Assembly: GCA_964393035.1 (NCBI GenBank)
Contig: CAYMRX010000009.1
Span: 1 to 64,000 of the forward strand
Direction of reading: 5' to 3'
DNA length: 64,000 nt
DNA from: Tabrizicola_A sp964393035
Lineage (GTDB): Bacteria; Pseudomonadota; Alphaproteobacteria; Rhodobacterales; Rhodobacteraceae
A program made the position numbers and the translations under genes. Shown piece after piece: positions 15,605 through 24,532 of the stretch. Every line of letters starts with the position of its first letter. Position 1 is the first letter of the stretch. The notes beneath the pieces are model-generated. The model ran no database searches and was not told the origin of the DNA. It saw nothing but the letters and a program-made list of their open reading frames with translations.

Positions 15605-18600
15605 TGGCCTACGCGTCCGAAGCTGATCTTGAAAACTGGGCGCTTGGCGAGCTCGCCGCCCTTGGCTTTTCCCATCTGTCAGGGGTCGCCACCGACCCCG
15701 AAGCGGCAAACCCCCTGCGGCCAAGTTACCGCGACACGATCTTATTGCCAAAGCTGCAGGCCGCAATTCAACGCCTGAACCCGCATCTGCCGCTGCAGGC
15801 AATCCAGACGGCGGGCAATGCTCTGCGCGATACGGTGTTTACCGGCGATTTGATTTCAGAAAACCGTCGAATCCACGAGGCGCTGGTGGGCGGCATCACG
15901 GTAAACTGGGTCGAAGCTGGCGAAGACCGCGCCGGCCTGGCCCGGGTAATTGACTGGGACAACCGGCACAACGAATGGCTGGCCGTTAGCCAGTTCGAGG
16001 TGGCCGGAAAATCCCTGCGCCGCCCGGATATTGTTTTGTTTCTCAATGGACTTCCAGTTGTGGTGATCGAATTGAAGGGGACCCAGACCGGCACCCTGAA
16101 AGGCGCATGCAACCAGATTGACACCTACAAATCGCAGATCCCGGACCTGTTCCGCACCAACGCGTTTTCGGTGATATCCGAGGGCGTGACAGCACGCTAT
16201 GGCTCGATGTCGGCTGATTTCGATCGTTTCATGCGCTGGCGCACCATTGATGGCGAGGCAGTGATCGAAGACACCTCGGCACTGGCGTTGCAGGTGTTGT
16301 TGCGCGGGTTGCTGACCCCGGAAAACCTGCTCCAGATGATCCGCTGGTTCACGGTTTTTGAGGATGAGGGCAAAGGCCCGATCAAGAAGATCGCGGGCTA
16401 CCACCAGTTTCATGCAGTGCGCAAAGGTGTAGCGGCGGTGTTTGCCGCGCGCGGTCGCGACGGGCGTGGTGGCGTGATGTGGCACACGCAAGGCTCGGGC
16501 AAGTCGTTGTTGATGGCCTTTATGGGCGGACGGCTGATGCGCGACCCCGAACTGGCAAACCCGACCTTAGTGATCATCACCGACCGCAACGATCTGGACA
16601 ATCAGCTTTTCGCGACCTTTTCCCGTTGCTCTGCCCTGTTTGGTGAGAAGCCGGAACAGGCCGAGGATGTGGACAGCCTGCGGCGACTGTTGAACCGTAA
16701 GGTTGGTGGCGTGATCTTCGCCACGATCCAGAAGTTCCGCCTCAGCAAGGGGGATGCGGGCTTTGGTTTGCTGACGGACCGAAACAATGTGGTGGTCTTT
16801 GCAGACGAGGCGCACCGCACGCAATATGGGTTTGAGGCGAAGATTGACGCGGCGACAGGCGAGACGCGTTACGGCTTCGCCCACCACCTGCGTGCCGCCT
16901 TGCCTAACGCGGTCCATGTTGGCTTCACCGGAACGCCCGTGTCTCTGGTAGGTGCAGACACACAAGGCGTGTTCGGCGACTACATCGACATCTACGACGT
17001 CACCCGCGCAGTCGAAGATGGCGCGACAGTCCCAATCTATTACGAGGGCCGCGTGGCGCGGATTTCCACCGATGCTACCGTGATGGACGAAATCGACGCG
17101 TCATTTGACGAGATCGTCGACGATGCCGAAGACGACGGCGCCGAGATGGACGAAGTTTCCGTCGCCGCCTTGAAATCCCGCTGGAGCCGGGTCGAGGCAT
17201 TGGTCGGTGCCGACAACCGCCTGAACACAGTGGTCGCCGACATCCTGCACCACTTCGACGCGCGGCTGGAGGCGATGGACGGCGGCAAGGCGATGATCGT
17301 CTGCATGTCCCGCCGGATTTGTGCCGAGGTTTACGCCCGCATCATCGCCGCCCGGCCAGACTGGCACTCTGATGACGATACGGAGGGTGCGGTAAAGGTC
17401 ATAATGACCGGATCAGCGCAAGACCCGGCTAAGTTCCAGCCCCATATCCGGTCAAAAGCCCGGCAAGAGGCGCTGCGCAACCGTTACCGCAACCCTGCCG
17501 ACGAGCTAAAGCTGGTGATCGTGCGGGACATGTGGCTGACGGGTTTTGACGCGCCCTGCATGCACACGCTGTATGTGGACAAGCCGATGAAGGGCCACGG
17601 GTTGATGCAGGCCATCGCCCGGGTGAACCGTGTGTTCCGGGACAAGCCGTCTGGACTGGTGGTAGATTACATCGGACTTGCGGCGGACCTTAAGAAGGCC
17701 CTGGCCCACTACTCGGCCTCCGACCAGAAGCGCACCGGCGTTGACCAGCGCGAGGCGGTCGATGCCCTTCTGACCGCGCTGGACGTGATGCGCGCGATGT
17801 TCCACGACGTGCCCTACATGGCGGCGGTCAATGGCAAGCCCGAAGACCGGCTCCATATACTGCCCGTGGCTATCGAGCATGCCCTGACCCTTCCGGTCTT
17901 TGACAAGGACGGCAAAGCGGTCGACGGAGGGGACCGCAAACTCAGCAAGAAACGCTTCATGACCGGGGTGATGCGCCTGATCACGGCCTTCCGGATCGCC
18001 TCGGGCAGTGCTGAGGCCGAGGATGTGAAAGATGAGGTCGGCTTTTTCGCCGCCGTGCAAGCCGCGATCCGGAAGCTGGACGCAGTGTCATCGGCAGGCC
18101 GCGCGGTGGAAGACACCGAATTCGCGATCTCCCAGCTGATCAACCGCGCGGTGGGGTCCACCGAGGTGATTGACATCCTGAAGGAATGCGGCGTCGCTCG
18201 CCCTGACATTGGCATGTTGGACGAGGCTTTCTTGCTGGGTATCCAAGGCATCGAACAGAAGAACCTGGCCATTGAAGCCCTGCGCCGGCTGCTTAACGAC
18301 GAGATTGCAACCCGAACCCGGACGAACCTTGCAAAGAAGGACGCGTTTTCTCTCCAGCTGACCGAAGCCATCGCCCGCTACCACAACCGGAGTGTCGATG
18401 CGTTGCAGGTCATCCAGGAATTGCTGAAACTGGCCCGCGATCTGCGCGAGGAGCCGGAAGATGGCTTGTCCCAGGAAGAGGCGGCCTTCTACGATGCCCT
18501 TGCCCGCAGCGAAAGTGCGGTTGCCCTGATGGGCAACGAAGACCTCCGGATCATCGCGGCCGAACTGGTCAATGTGGTCCGGGCCAGCGCATCAGTGGAT

Positions 18601-18747
18601 TGGTGGCGCAAGGACAACGTCCGCACGAAGATGCGGGTGGCGGTGAAGCGGATCCTAAAAAAACACGGTTTTCCGCCAGACATGCAAGACGATGCGATCA
18701 AGCATGTCGTGCAACAGGCGGAAGCAATGGCAAGAGAGATGAATTAG
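15604..18747 (+). CDS. hsdR: Type I restriction endonuclease/translocase subunit HsdR
   Basis: A 1047-aa restriction subunit. The N-terminal nuclease domain has RRPDIVLFLNGLPVVVIELKG, the D...ExK site. The SF2 motor has GSGKS at residues 297-301, DEAH at 401-404, and FTGTPV shortly after. The C-terminal part is helical, for HsdM contact. It translocates DNA past the complex and cuts unmodified DNA. ATG 15604 overlaps the previous stop. The full-length frame suggests an intact system together with hsdM and hsdS. The gene closes the seven-frame operon. Confidence 0.95.
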   Translation: MAYASEADLENWALGELAALGFSHLSGVATDPEAANPLRPSYRDTILLPKLQAAIQRLNPHLPLQAIQTAGNALRDTVFTGDLISENRRIHEALVGGITVNWVEAGEDRAGLARVIDWDNRHNEWLAVSQFEVAGKSLRRPDIVLFLNGLPVVVIELKGTQTGTLKGACNQIDTYKSQIPDLFRTNAFSVISEGVTARYGSMSADFDRFMRWRTIDGEAVIEDTSALALQVLLRGLLTPENLLQMIRWFTVFEDEGKGPIKKIAGYHQFHAVRKGVAAVFAARGRDGRGGVMWHTQGSGKSLLMAFMGGRLMRDPELANPTLVIITDRNDLDNQLFATFSRCSALFGEKPEQAEDVDSLRRLLNRKVGGVIFATIQKFRLSKGDAGFGLLTDRNNVVVFADEAHRTQYGFEAKIDAATGETRYGFAHHLRAALPNAVHVGFTGTPVSLVGADTQGVFGDYIDIYDVTRAVEDGATVPIYYEGRVARISTDATVMDEIDASFDEIVDDAEDDGAEMDEVSVAALKSRWSRVEALVGADNRLNTVVADILHHFDARLEAMDGGKAMIVCMSRRICAEVYARIIAARPDWHSDDDTEGAVKVIMTGSAQDPAKFQPHIRSKARQEALRNRYRNPADELKLVIVRDMWLTGFDAPCMHTLYVDKPMKGHGLMQAIARVNRVFRDKPSGLVVDYIGLAADLKKALAHYSASDQKRTGVDQREAVDALLTALDVMRAMFHDVPYMAAVNGKPEDRLHILPVAIEHALTLPVFDKDGKAVDGGDRKLSKKRFMTGVMRLITAFRIASGSAEAEDVKDEVGFFAAVQAAIRKLDAVSSAGRAVEDTEFAISQLINRAVGSTEVIDILKECGVARPDIGMLDEAFLLGIQGIEQKNLAIEALRRLLNDEIATRTRTNLAKKDAFSLQLTEAIARYHNRSVDALQVIQELLKLARDLREEPEDGLSQEEAAFYDALARSESAVALMGNEDLRIIAAELVNVVRASASVDWWRKDNVRTKMRVAVKRILKKHGFPPDMQDDAIKHVVQQAEAMAREMN

Positions 18748-19031
18748 ACGGCGTTTTAGTCCCATTTCCGGCGGTCAGGATGACCGCTGCGCCGCGGTGG
18801 AGCCTCCCGGAACCAGTCACTCAGGAATGTCGCAGCAATTTTTGGGATTTCGTGTCAGCGATTCTGGACGAAGCGAACGCCGGCTGCGCCCGCGTCATGG
18901 TATATTCTGAGTGGCGGTGGTTGACAGATTGCGAGCTTTGCAAAAGTCATAGCTTTTCCTGACAGCGGCCTTTCGTTTAGGTCGGGTTGACCGAGCGCTT
19001 GCTCCGCAGCTACAATACCCTCGCTCTGCCG
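18748..19031 (+). other. Intergenic region between hsdR and the IS remnant
   Basis: About 280 bases with no credible coding frame. A possible promoter-like TTGACA lies at about 18921, but no gene follows directly because the IS5 remnant begins shortly after. Nothing else was recognised. Confidence 0.4.
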
Positions 19032-19517
19032 GGCATTTGTTGCGCAAATGCGATGAAGGATTCACACTGCAAAACAACCTGCTAGTCAGGCTACATGTTT
19101 AAGCCCAATTCCCCAACCTACCGCACCACGAACTGGCATGACTATAAAGCGGTACGCAGGGCAGCGGCGGCCATCCCACCCCGTAGGAGCGGCAAGCCGT
19201 TGAAGGAACACACGGCAGGAGCGATGGCGCACAATAAAGCCCTGCGCAGTTGCCGCCCCGCTTTGGCAGGGCGCTCCGGAAACGCTAGACCGGCTATCAC
19301 CGACGAAGCCTGGTCGAGGCAAAGTTGCGCTGCTTCAAGGGGCTGAGCGAGCACGTCAAGTCACGCGACTTCAACAGGCAGGTCGCCGAGCCTCAGATCA
19401 GGGCGGCGACACTGAACCGATTCACAGCCCTCGGAACCCCCCTCACGCAACGCGAAGGTTAGGTCTGTCCCGGGGACAGGGAACCCCCAGCCTTTAGAGA
19501 ATTTGCGCAACGAAGCC
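19032..19517 (+). mobile_element. Internally deleted IS5-family insertion element remnant
   Basis: The left end beginning GGC at 19032 and the right end finishing at 19517 are inverted copies sharing GTTGCGCAAAT with few mismatches, as in IS5/IS903-group elements whose ends begin GGCTT(T/C)GTTGCGCAAA. Between them lie an intact transposase N-terminus and C-terminus with the middle missing. At 486 bp it is roughly half a normal element and cannot encode its own transposase. It sits exactly between the RM operon and the AT-richer three-gene operon, so it may mark how that operon arrived. Confidence 0.75.
19095..19462 (+). pseudogene. Broken IS5-family DDE transposase (N- and C-terminal pieces only)
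   Basis: The frame from ATG 19095 begins with TYRTTNWHDYK, the typical start of alphaproteobacterial IS5-type transposases, then drifts into unrelated residues. In another frame, 19289-19462 reads GYHRRSLVEAKLRCFK, then RDFNRQVAE, and ends with NRFTALGTPLTQREG. This is the family C-terminus containing the Y-R-E-K part of the DDE site. The two catalytic aspartates are lost with the central deletion, so the gene is dead. Confidence 0.75.
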
Positions 19518-19621
19518 CGAGAAACGTGAACTGTACGGCTATGAAACCATGCTCGGAAAAAAACAGGACTTGCGGAATCCGAGCGGCAGCGGCAGCTTAC
19601 CAACAGTTCGGAGGGCATGAC

Positions 19622-20437
19622 ATGGCGCGTTCTTTGTGGAATTTGTTGCTTGGGATTGGGGTAGTAATGTTAACCGGCGCGTTAATCTATTTTTCCCAGA
19701 GCCCCGCCTTGCAGGTTACAGTACTTGCCTTGGGCATGGTGATTGTGGTCACAACTGTTATCGCGCTGGCGACAAAACTAACCAACACACTCAATACTCT
19801 ACAAATCGAGGTCATGGCGACAGAGACACGGTTAGAGAACAGCGTGCATTCCCTAGGCCGAAAAATCAACGAAATCAAAAAGCTTGGGGTGCATCGGTTT
19901 TCACAACGCGGTGACTTCGACAATGACTATTGGTTGGACGCGATCACAGAAGTTAAACAACGAGGCGCAAGCTCAACTAAGTTGGTTCTTGTCGGGAGAA
20001 CCTTAGAGAAGTGGGTGGAGCAACCTTTCACAGAAGTTTTCAGAGACGCCCTTGTTAAGATACTCAGTTCTGGCGGAACAGTTAGAATGGTAACGCTTGA
20101 TCCCGCTGGTGAAGCGGGGAAAATGTATACAAATCACTCAATGAAAGATCTTACGAGGGGTGCCCAAAAAGTCGAAGAATTTCTTGAAAAGGAGGTTAAA
20201 CCGAAAGTGTCTCCATCCGATTGGATGAGATTAGAAACAAAGACAATGCGTCAAGTCCCGCTGACTTTTACAATGTTTAGATCCGATGGTTTAACTTGGT
20301 TTTCCCCATACCTCTCATTGACTGATACTCAGTCGAACATCGCTCTTGCCTGCCAGTCGAACTCCCCGATAGCTGTTGCGTTGGTGCAAGACGTTGACGA
20401 TATGTGGCGCCTTCAACCAGAGCCAAGGAGGCATTAA
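19622..20437 (+). CDS. Two-helix membrane protein with PLD-like fold region, first gene of a three-gene operon
   Basis: A 271-aa protein from ATG 19622, preceded by GGAGG. Two membrane helices lie at about residues 5-25 and 28-52, followed by a short coiled coil and a cytoplasmic domain. In that domain TKLVLVGRTLEKW and LSSGGTVRMVTLDPAG resemble the strand-helix layout of phospholipase-D-like proteins, but no HKD catalytic motif is visible. It may therefore be a sensor or binding domain. Base composition is clearly more AT-rich than the neighbouring operons. It is followed after one base by the radical SAM gene, and function is unknown. Confidence 0.7.
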   Translation: MARSLWNLLLGIGVVMLTGALIYFSQSPALQVTVLALGMVIVVTTVIALATKLTNTLNTLQIEVMATETRLENSVHSLGRKINEIKKLGVHRFSQRGDFDNDYWLDAITEVKQRGASSTKLVLVGRTLEKWVEQPFTEVFRDALVKILSSGGTVRMVTLDPAGEAGKMYTNHSMKDLTRGAQKVEEFLEKEVKPKVSPSDWMRLETKTMRQVPLTFTMFRSDGLTWFSPYLSLTDTQSNIALACQSNSPIAVALVQDVDDMWRLQPEPRRH

Positions 20438-20438
20438 A

Positions 20439-21395
20439 ATGGATATCTCTCCGGCAAAGTCGGAAACTCCAGCTGACTGGAAATTATTAAAGAGGCACGA
20501 TAGCTCTCAGGCCTATATTTCTCGCAGTTGGGACTATGAAGATGGCCAACGGCTGGTCATTGGAATTGGGAAGAAAGTAGTGGAAGCAAGTATCTTTCGA
20601 CACTCATTGAGAGGAATGCATATCAAAACCGTAGTTGAGATGCCGACATCTTTTGGATGCCAAGTTCAATGCCCCCATTGTGCTTCTGGTGGCATTGAAA
20701 TGGTTCGACTGCTTTCTGCATCAGACCTTGGAACGATCTATTCTTTGGTTGCAAAAGATGTTGTTGGGCCTAGATTGATAAGCTTTGCTGGCATTGGTGA
20801 GTGCTCATTGAACGCGAGGGCTATTTTCTCCTTCGCTCGTGATGCTGTTCTTGATGCCCCATCGACCTTTACCCTTACTACCGTCGGGATTCGTCCTGAT
20901 TTCATCGATCAGGTTGACAGCCTATCCATTGATATACCGATCAAAATGCTGCAAATTTCATTTTTTGGGAGCAGACCTAGGCAGGTGCGCGAATTCATGG
21001 GGCCAGCGTTCGCACGCTATGAAATTGACCGATTGATAGAGCGCATCAAGGCGGCATCAAGGGTTCATATTAGGATAAACATTGTTCTTATGCAGGGCTT
21101 GAACACTGAGGAAAGTGATTGGGAGGGAATATTCAAGTGCTTTGATGGCCTTCAATCGATCATCTCAATTCGCGTGTCGTTGCTCAACGAAACTAGCGTT
21201 AGCCGAAATAATGGAATAAAGCCGAGTTCTCGCGCACTTGTGGTTGCATGTGCAAGGTGGTTCGGTCTAAAGGGATTTGATGCCTATCCATTCATGAGCA
21301 GCTTTAATGATAACATGAACTGTGGACAGTTACTTTGGAAATATGGGCGCGAAAAGAAGGCCACTCATGTGCGGCATGATTACCTTGAAGTGTGA
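20439..21395 (+). CDS. Compact RlmN-like radical SAM enzyme
   Basis: A 318-aa protein with a strong ribosome site (AAGGAGG at 20425-20431). The radical SAM cluster motif is CxxxCxxC at C74, C78 and C81 (GCQVQCPHC). Next comes FAGIGECSLN, matching the GMGEP..N motif of RlmN/Cfr methyltransferases, and near the end NCGQL at residues 294-298, matching the RlmN CGQL motif whose cysteine carries the methyl group. It lacks most of the N-terminal RNA-binding domain of housekeeping RlmN (about 370-380 aa). An RNA methyltransferase or related modification role is likely; the substrate is unknown. It is AT-rich relative to its surroundings. Confidence 0.8.
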   Translation: MDISPAKSETPADWKLLKRHDSSQAYISRSWDYEDGQRLVIGIGKKVVEASIFRHSLRGMHIKTVVEMPTSFGCQVQCPHCASGGIEMVRLLSASDLGTIYSLVAKDVVGPRLISFAGIGECSLNARAIFSFARDAVLDAPSTFTLTTVGIRPDFIDQVDSLSIDIPIKMLQISFFGSRPRQVREFMGPAFARYEIDRLIERIKAASRVHIRINIVLMQGLNTEESDWEGIFKCFDGLQSIISIRVSLLNETSVSRNNGIKPSSRALVVACARWFGLKGFDAYPFMSSFNDNMNCGQLLWKYGREKKATHVRHDYLEV

Positions 21396-21398
21396 TGT

Positions 21399-22169
21399 AT
21401 GAACGGAGATGTAGTTGTTTTGGTTCATGGCATTCGGGACCATGCTGTTTGGGCATCTGAAATTCAGTCGACACTCGAGCAGTCTGGGTTTACAGTGAGG
21501 CTTACCAGTTACGGACGATTTGGCTTGTTCGATTTTCTTTCGCGCTCCAAAGCGCCAGAGGAAAGAGCCTTAAAGCGGCTGGCTGACCAACTTGTCTTGG
21601 TCAGAAATGAGTTCGTTGACCATCCGATACATTTGATTGCACACAGTTTTGGCACCTACTTGGTTACCCGATTGCTTGGAGAGCGTACCAGTGCTCCAAC
21701 GTTGACACCCATACACATCCTTAAGGGTCGGCTCATATTTTGCGGCAGTGTTGCAAGGGAAGACTTTCGGTTTGATTTGCATCGAGACCAAGTTAAGTTG
21801 CCAGTCGTCAATGAAATCGGCACGCGTGACCACTGGCCGGCGATTGCACGTTTCATTGTTTCGCGTCTTGGTGGCGCTGGCACGTATGGTTTTAAAGCTC
21901 CCGGGACATTTGATCGTCGGCACAAAGACTTAGGGCATGGTGATTTTCTCAACAGAATTTTCTGTGAGAAATTTTGGATCCCGATCTTGAAAGGGGGCGA
22001 ACCGGCTCATGTCGATCAGGGCGGTTCTCTTCCTAAAATAATTGATGTAATGGGATCCTACAGGTTGGCCGAGATTTGGCGATGGCTGCTCCTTATCATA
22101 GCCGGAATTTTGGTTGCCGGAGCCCTAGCGGTGTGGATTGTTTGGGCTGCCATCACGAAACTTTTTTAA
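21399..22169 (+). CDS. Membrane-anchored alpha/beta hydrolase, third gene of the operon
   Basis: A 256-aa protein. The N-terminal strand and oxyanion turn read VVVLVHGIRDH, and the nucleophile elbow is AHSFG with Ser83. Later candidates for the acid and base are the Asp in GTRDHW and the His in LGHGDF. The last 30 residues form one membrane helix (WLLLIIAGILVAGALAVWIV) with a short tail. It looks like a serine esterase or lipase tethered to the inner membrane and facing the cytoplasm. It starts three bases after the radical SAM stop, so the three genes form one operon; a role as membrane-attacking effector is inference. Confidence 0.75.
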   Translation: MNGDVVVLVHGIRDHAVWASEIQSTLEQSGFTVRLTSYGRFGLFDFLSRSKAPEERALKRLADQLVLVRNEFVDHPIHLIAHSFGTYLVTRLLGERTSAPTLTPIHILKGRLIFCGSVAREDFRFDLHRDQVKLPVVNEIGTRDHWPAIARFIVSRLGGAGTYGFKAPGTFDRRHKDLGHGDFLNRIFCEKFWIPILKGGEPAHVDQGGSLPKIIDVMGSYRLAEIWRWLLLIIAGILVAGALAVWIVWAAITKLF

Positions 22170-22531
22170 TCAATTTTTATAGCAGTTTGTTGGGACCCGA
22201 AGACCAGTTTGATCATCGGTTCGCTGTTTGCATCTGGCGCACAAAACGAAGTGACTGCGCTTGGAGAGGTGACGTTGCAGTCAACTCACGCTCCCCCAAC
22301 GTTAGCATTCTCATCCATGCTTAGAGCTACCAAAACAACACCCCACGCTTGATCTCGCCCGTCCATCGAGATCGGCAAAAACCGTTAATTTTCAGCTGGC
22401 TGCCTCCGTACCAGCTGTGCTTCCGTTAGTCAGAAAACGCTGTTCACTTATCTGTCTAATAGCGGACCCCGAATTTTTACAAACAGCAACATCACTGGGT
22501 CCTGACCTTTCTTCAGTTCTGGGATGTTTCT
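22170..22531 (+). other. Intergenic region between convergent operons
   Basis: About 360 bases between the hydrolase gene (plus) and the WYL regulator gene (minus), both of which end here. No convincing gene, RNA or terminator hairpin was found. Confidence 0.4.
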
Positions 22532-23323
22532 TTAGCCTTCTACCTCCTCGATCTTTTGCAACTCGAGCCGTGCCTTGGCTTCATTGAGGCGCCATCGCCT
22601 GATGACATAGAACGCTAGTGCCTTTCGAGTTTCGACGGTAATGTTCTCTCTCTCCTGAAAGCCGTATTCCAGTCGGACAACCCGCACCTGTTCGTCCGAG
22701 AGGTTAGACCGAGGACGTATCCACAAGCGCACGAAACTGTGCCAGTCTAGGTCGAAAGGCAGGGGAGAAAATCTATCCCGCGTTGCAACATCGTTTTGTT
22801 TCAACATTCGGATTGGGAGGTAGTCGCGATAGGCCTTATGCTTGTAGCTCCAGGCCCGAAGGTGAATGGCCTCTCCGTCGAAATGAAACTGCACCGGACT
22901 GATCCACTGCGGCTCGGAGAGGCCACTGCTCATCGAAGTGTAGGTGATCTTTATGTCTTGCTCGCCTTTCATTGCGCGGTGGAGCTGCGCGATCACGGCG
23001 GAATCCATCATGCGATTGGGCAGCGGGATGCTCGCGCCAAGGGATGTTGTCTCGTCGCTAAGTAGGTCGAAGACCTGGTCGGGTCCGACAGCAGACAGTG
23101 CCCTGTGGCAACCGCTCGAGAAATAGGTCTTCTCCGCAGCATCATAGACCGGCGGTGTCTGCGTCAGCGATAGATAGGTTCGAAAGTCGACAGCCGCCTG
23201 TGCTGTCGAGATATCGAAGCGCTGCATTAAGTCCCGGCGGTTCGCCTGACCTCTCCAAGTAAGGCATTGATCCAAGAACAGGATCCGTTCGCGTTGTGCG
23301 TGTTTAAGGTCTGCAAGGCTCAT
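22532..23323 (-). CDS. WYL-domain transcriptional regulator (BrxR/CapW-like)
   Basis: A 263-aa regulator from the ATG at 23323; the longer frame would run into the divergent sbcD gene. The N-terminal 60 residues form a winged helix (HAQRERILFLDQCLTWRGQANRRDL). The middle and C-terminal part are a WYL domain (SPVQFHFDGEAIHLRAWSYKHKAYRDYLP) followed by a WCX-like end. Regulators of this type repress defence operons and respond to nucleic-acid ligands. It is divergent from sbcD across 72 bases that hold a promoter and the ATACGTAT palindrome, so it probably regulates itself and the sbcDC operon. Confidence 0.8.
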   Translation of the reverse strand: MSLADLKHAQRERILFLDQCLTWRGQANRRDLMQRFDISTAQAAVDFRTYLSLTQTPPVYDAAEKTYFSSGCHRALSAVGPDQVFDLLSDETTSLGASIPLPNRMMDSAVIAQLHRAMKGEQDIKITYTSMSSGLSEPQWISPVQFHFDGEAIHLRAWSYKHKAYRDYLPIRMLKQNDVATRDRFSPLPFDLDWHSFVRLWIRPRSNLSDEQVRVVRLEYGFQERENITVETRKALAFYVIRRWRLNEAKARLELQKIEEVEG

Positions 23324-23337
23324 AAGATGAAGACTAC

Positions 23338-23377
23338 TTGACTCAGCGCGTGAAGTCCATACAGTAACAATACGTAT
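23338..23377 (+). promoter_or_regulatory. Promoter and possible operator for sbcDC / WYL regulator
   Basis: A -35-like TTGACT at 23338-23343 is followed after 16 bases by a -10-like TACAGT at 23360-23365, reading toward sbcD. Just downstream is the perfect 8-bp palindrome ATACGTAT at 23370-23377, a possible site for the divergent WYL regulator. The whole divergent gap is 72 bases. The promoter match is moderate and the operator is inferred from symmetry and position only. Confidence 0.4.
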
Positions 23378-23395
23378 AGAAAGTGGATATATCTT

Positions 23396-24532
23396 ATGCG
23401 AATCCTTCACACCGCAGATCTTCATCTGGGACGGCAGTTCATGGGGCTCAGTCTTGAAGAGGACCACGAGGTCGTCTTAGGCCAGATCGTTGAGACGCTG
23501 GTGGCCGAGCAAGTTGAAGTCCTAGTGATCGCGGGCGATGTGTTTGATCGGGCATCGCCCCCCAATTCAGCGATCCGGCAATTCAACCGCTTTCTCAAGC
23601 GCGTGGCAGACGAGACCAAAGCCGCTGTCGTGATGATCTCAGGCAACCATGATTCCGGCGACCGGATCGAGGCGATGTCGGTCTTTTCAATCGCGTCGCG
23701 GGTGCTGGTGCGCGGGATTGCCGATGCGGTGGAAGTTCCACTGGTGCTGCGTGATGCACATGGAGAGATTGCCTTTTCCGCGCTGGCCTTTTCCTATGAA
23801 TACGCCGCGCGCGAGGTGTTCGGTGACGAAAGCATCAGCACACCTTCAGACGTCATCACGGCGCAGATTGCCGCAGCAAAGGCACATGTGCCCAAAGGGG
23901 CCCGGTGGGTTGTGGTGGCCCATGCCTTCGTCGCGGGGGGAGCAGTCGGGGAGACCGAGCGCGCCCTGACACGGGTCGGCGGCATCGAAACCGTTCCAGC
24001 CGAGGTCTTCGATGGGGCGGACTACGTGTCATTGGGGCATCTGCACAAGCCGCAGGAAGTGGGCGCGCCACATATCCGTTATTCCGGCGCACTGCTCGCT
24101 TTTGGTTTCGACGAGGCGGGAGAAGAAAAATCAATGACCATCGTCGATCTGGATGCGGAGAGTGTTGAAATTCGCACCGTGCCATTCCGTCCGCTCCGGC
24201 AAGTCCGCTCGCTTACCGGAGCATTCGCGGATCTTCTTGCGGGAACTCCCTCGGGAGATTTCGTCCAGGCCATCCTGACGGATGAGATCCCTCTGATCGA
24301 TCCGATGAAGCGATTGCGTGCGACGTATCCCAACGCATGCCATCTGGCTTATTCCCGGCAGGCTCGGTCACTAGAAAGTATGGCGATCGGAGCGGGGCGG
24401 GCTGCTATCACGCCCATTGAAATGTTCAGCGATTTCCTGAAAGTGGTGCGCGGCCGAGAGCCGGATGGCGCTGAAGTGGCGATAATCGCCGACAAGTTGC
24501 ACGCTGCGGAAGTTGCGGGGGACCAGACATGA
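23396..24532 (+). CDS. sbcD: Nuclease SbcD (Mre11-type)
   Basis: A 378-aa metallophosphoesterase nuclease. Metal-binding motifs are D8-H10 in TADLHLG, GDVFD at 47-51, GNHD at 83-86, and later VVAHAF and LGHLHKPQ. With SbcC it forms a complex that opens hairpins and blocked DNA ends. Length fits the bacterial family. The stop overlaps sbcC by four bases. Placement behind a WYL regulator in a defence-rich stretch suggests an accessory copy, not the housekeeping pair. Confidence 0.93.
   Translation: MRILHTADLHLGRQFMGLSLEEDHEVVLGQIVETLVAEQVEVLVIAGDVFDRASPPNSAIRQFNRFLKRVADETKAAVVMISGNHDSGDRIEAMSVFSIASRVLVRGIADAVEVPLVLRDAHGEIAFSALAFSYEYAAREVFGDESISTPSDVITAQIAAAKAHVPKGARWVVVAHAFVAGGAVGETERALTRVGGIETVPAEVFDGADYVSLGHLHKPQEVGAPHIRYSGALLAFGFDEAGEEKSMTIVDLDAESVEIRTVPFRPLRQVRSLTGAFADLLAGTPSGDFVQAILTDEIPLIDPMKRLRATYPNACHLAYSRQARSLESMAIGAGRAAITPIEMFSDFLKVVRGREPDGAEVAIIADKLHAAEVAGDQT

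Noticed and set aside
19622..20437. Phospholipase D activity for the membrane protein
   Set aside because: The fold-like pattern is present, but no HKD catalytic motif is visible, so enzymatic activity was not claimed.
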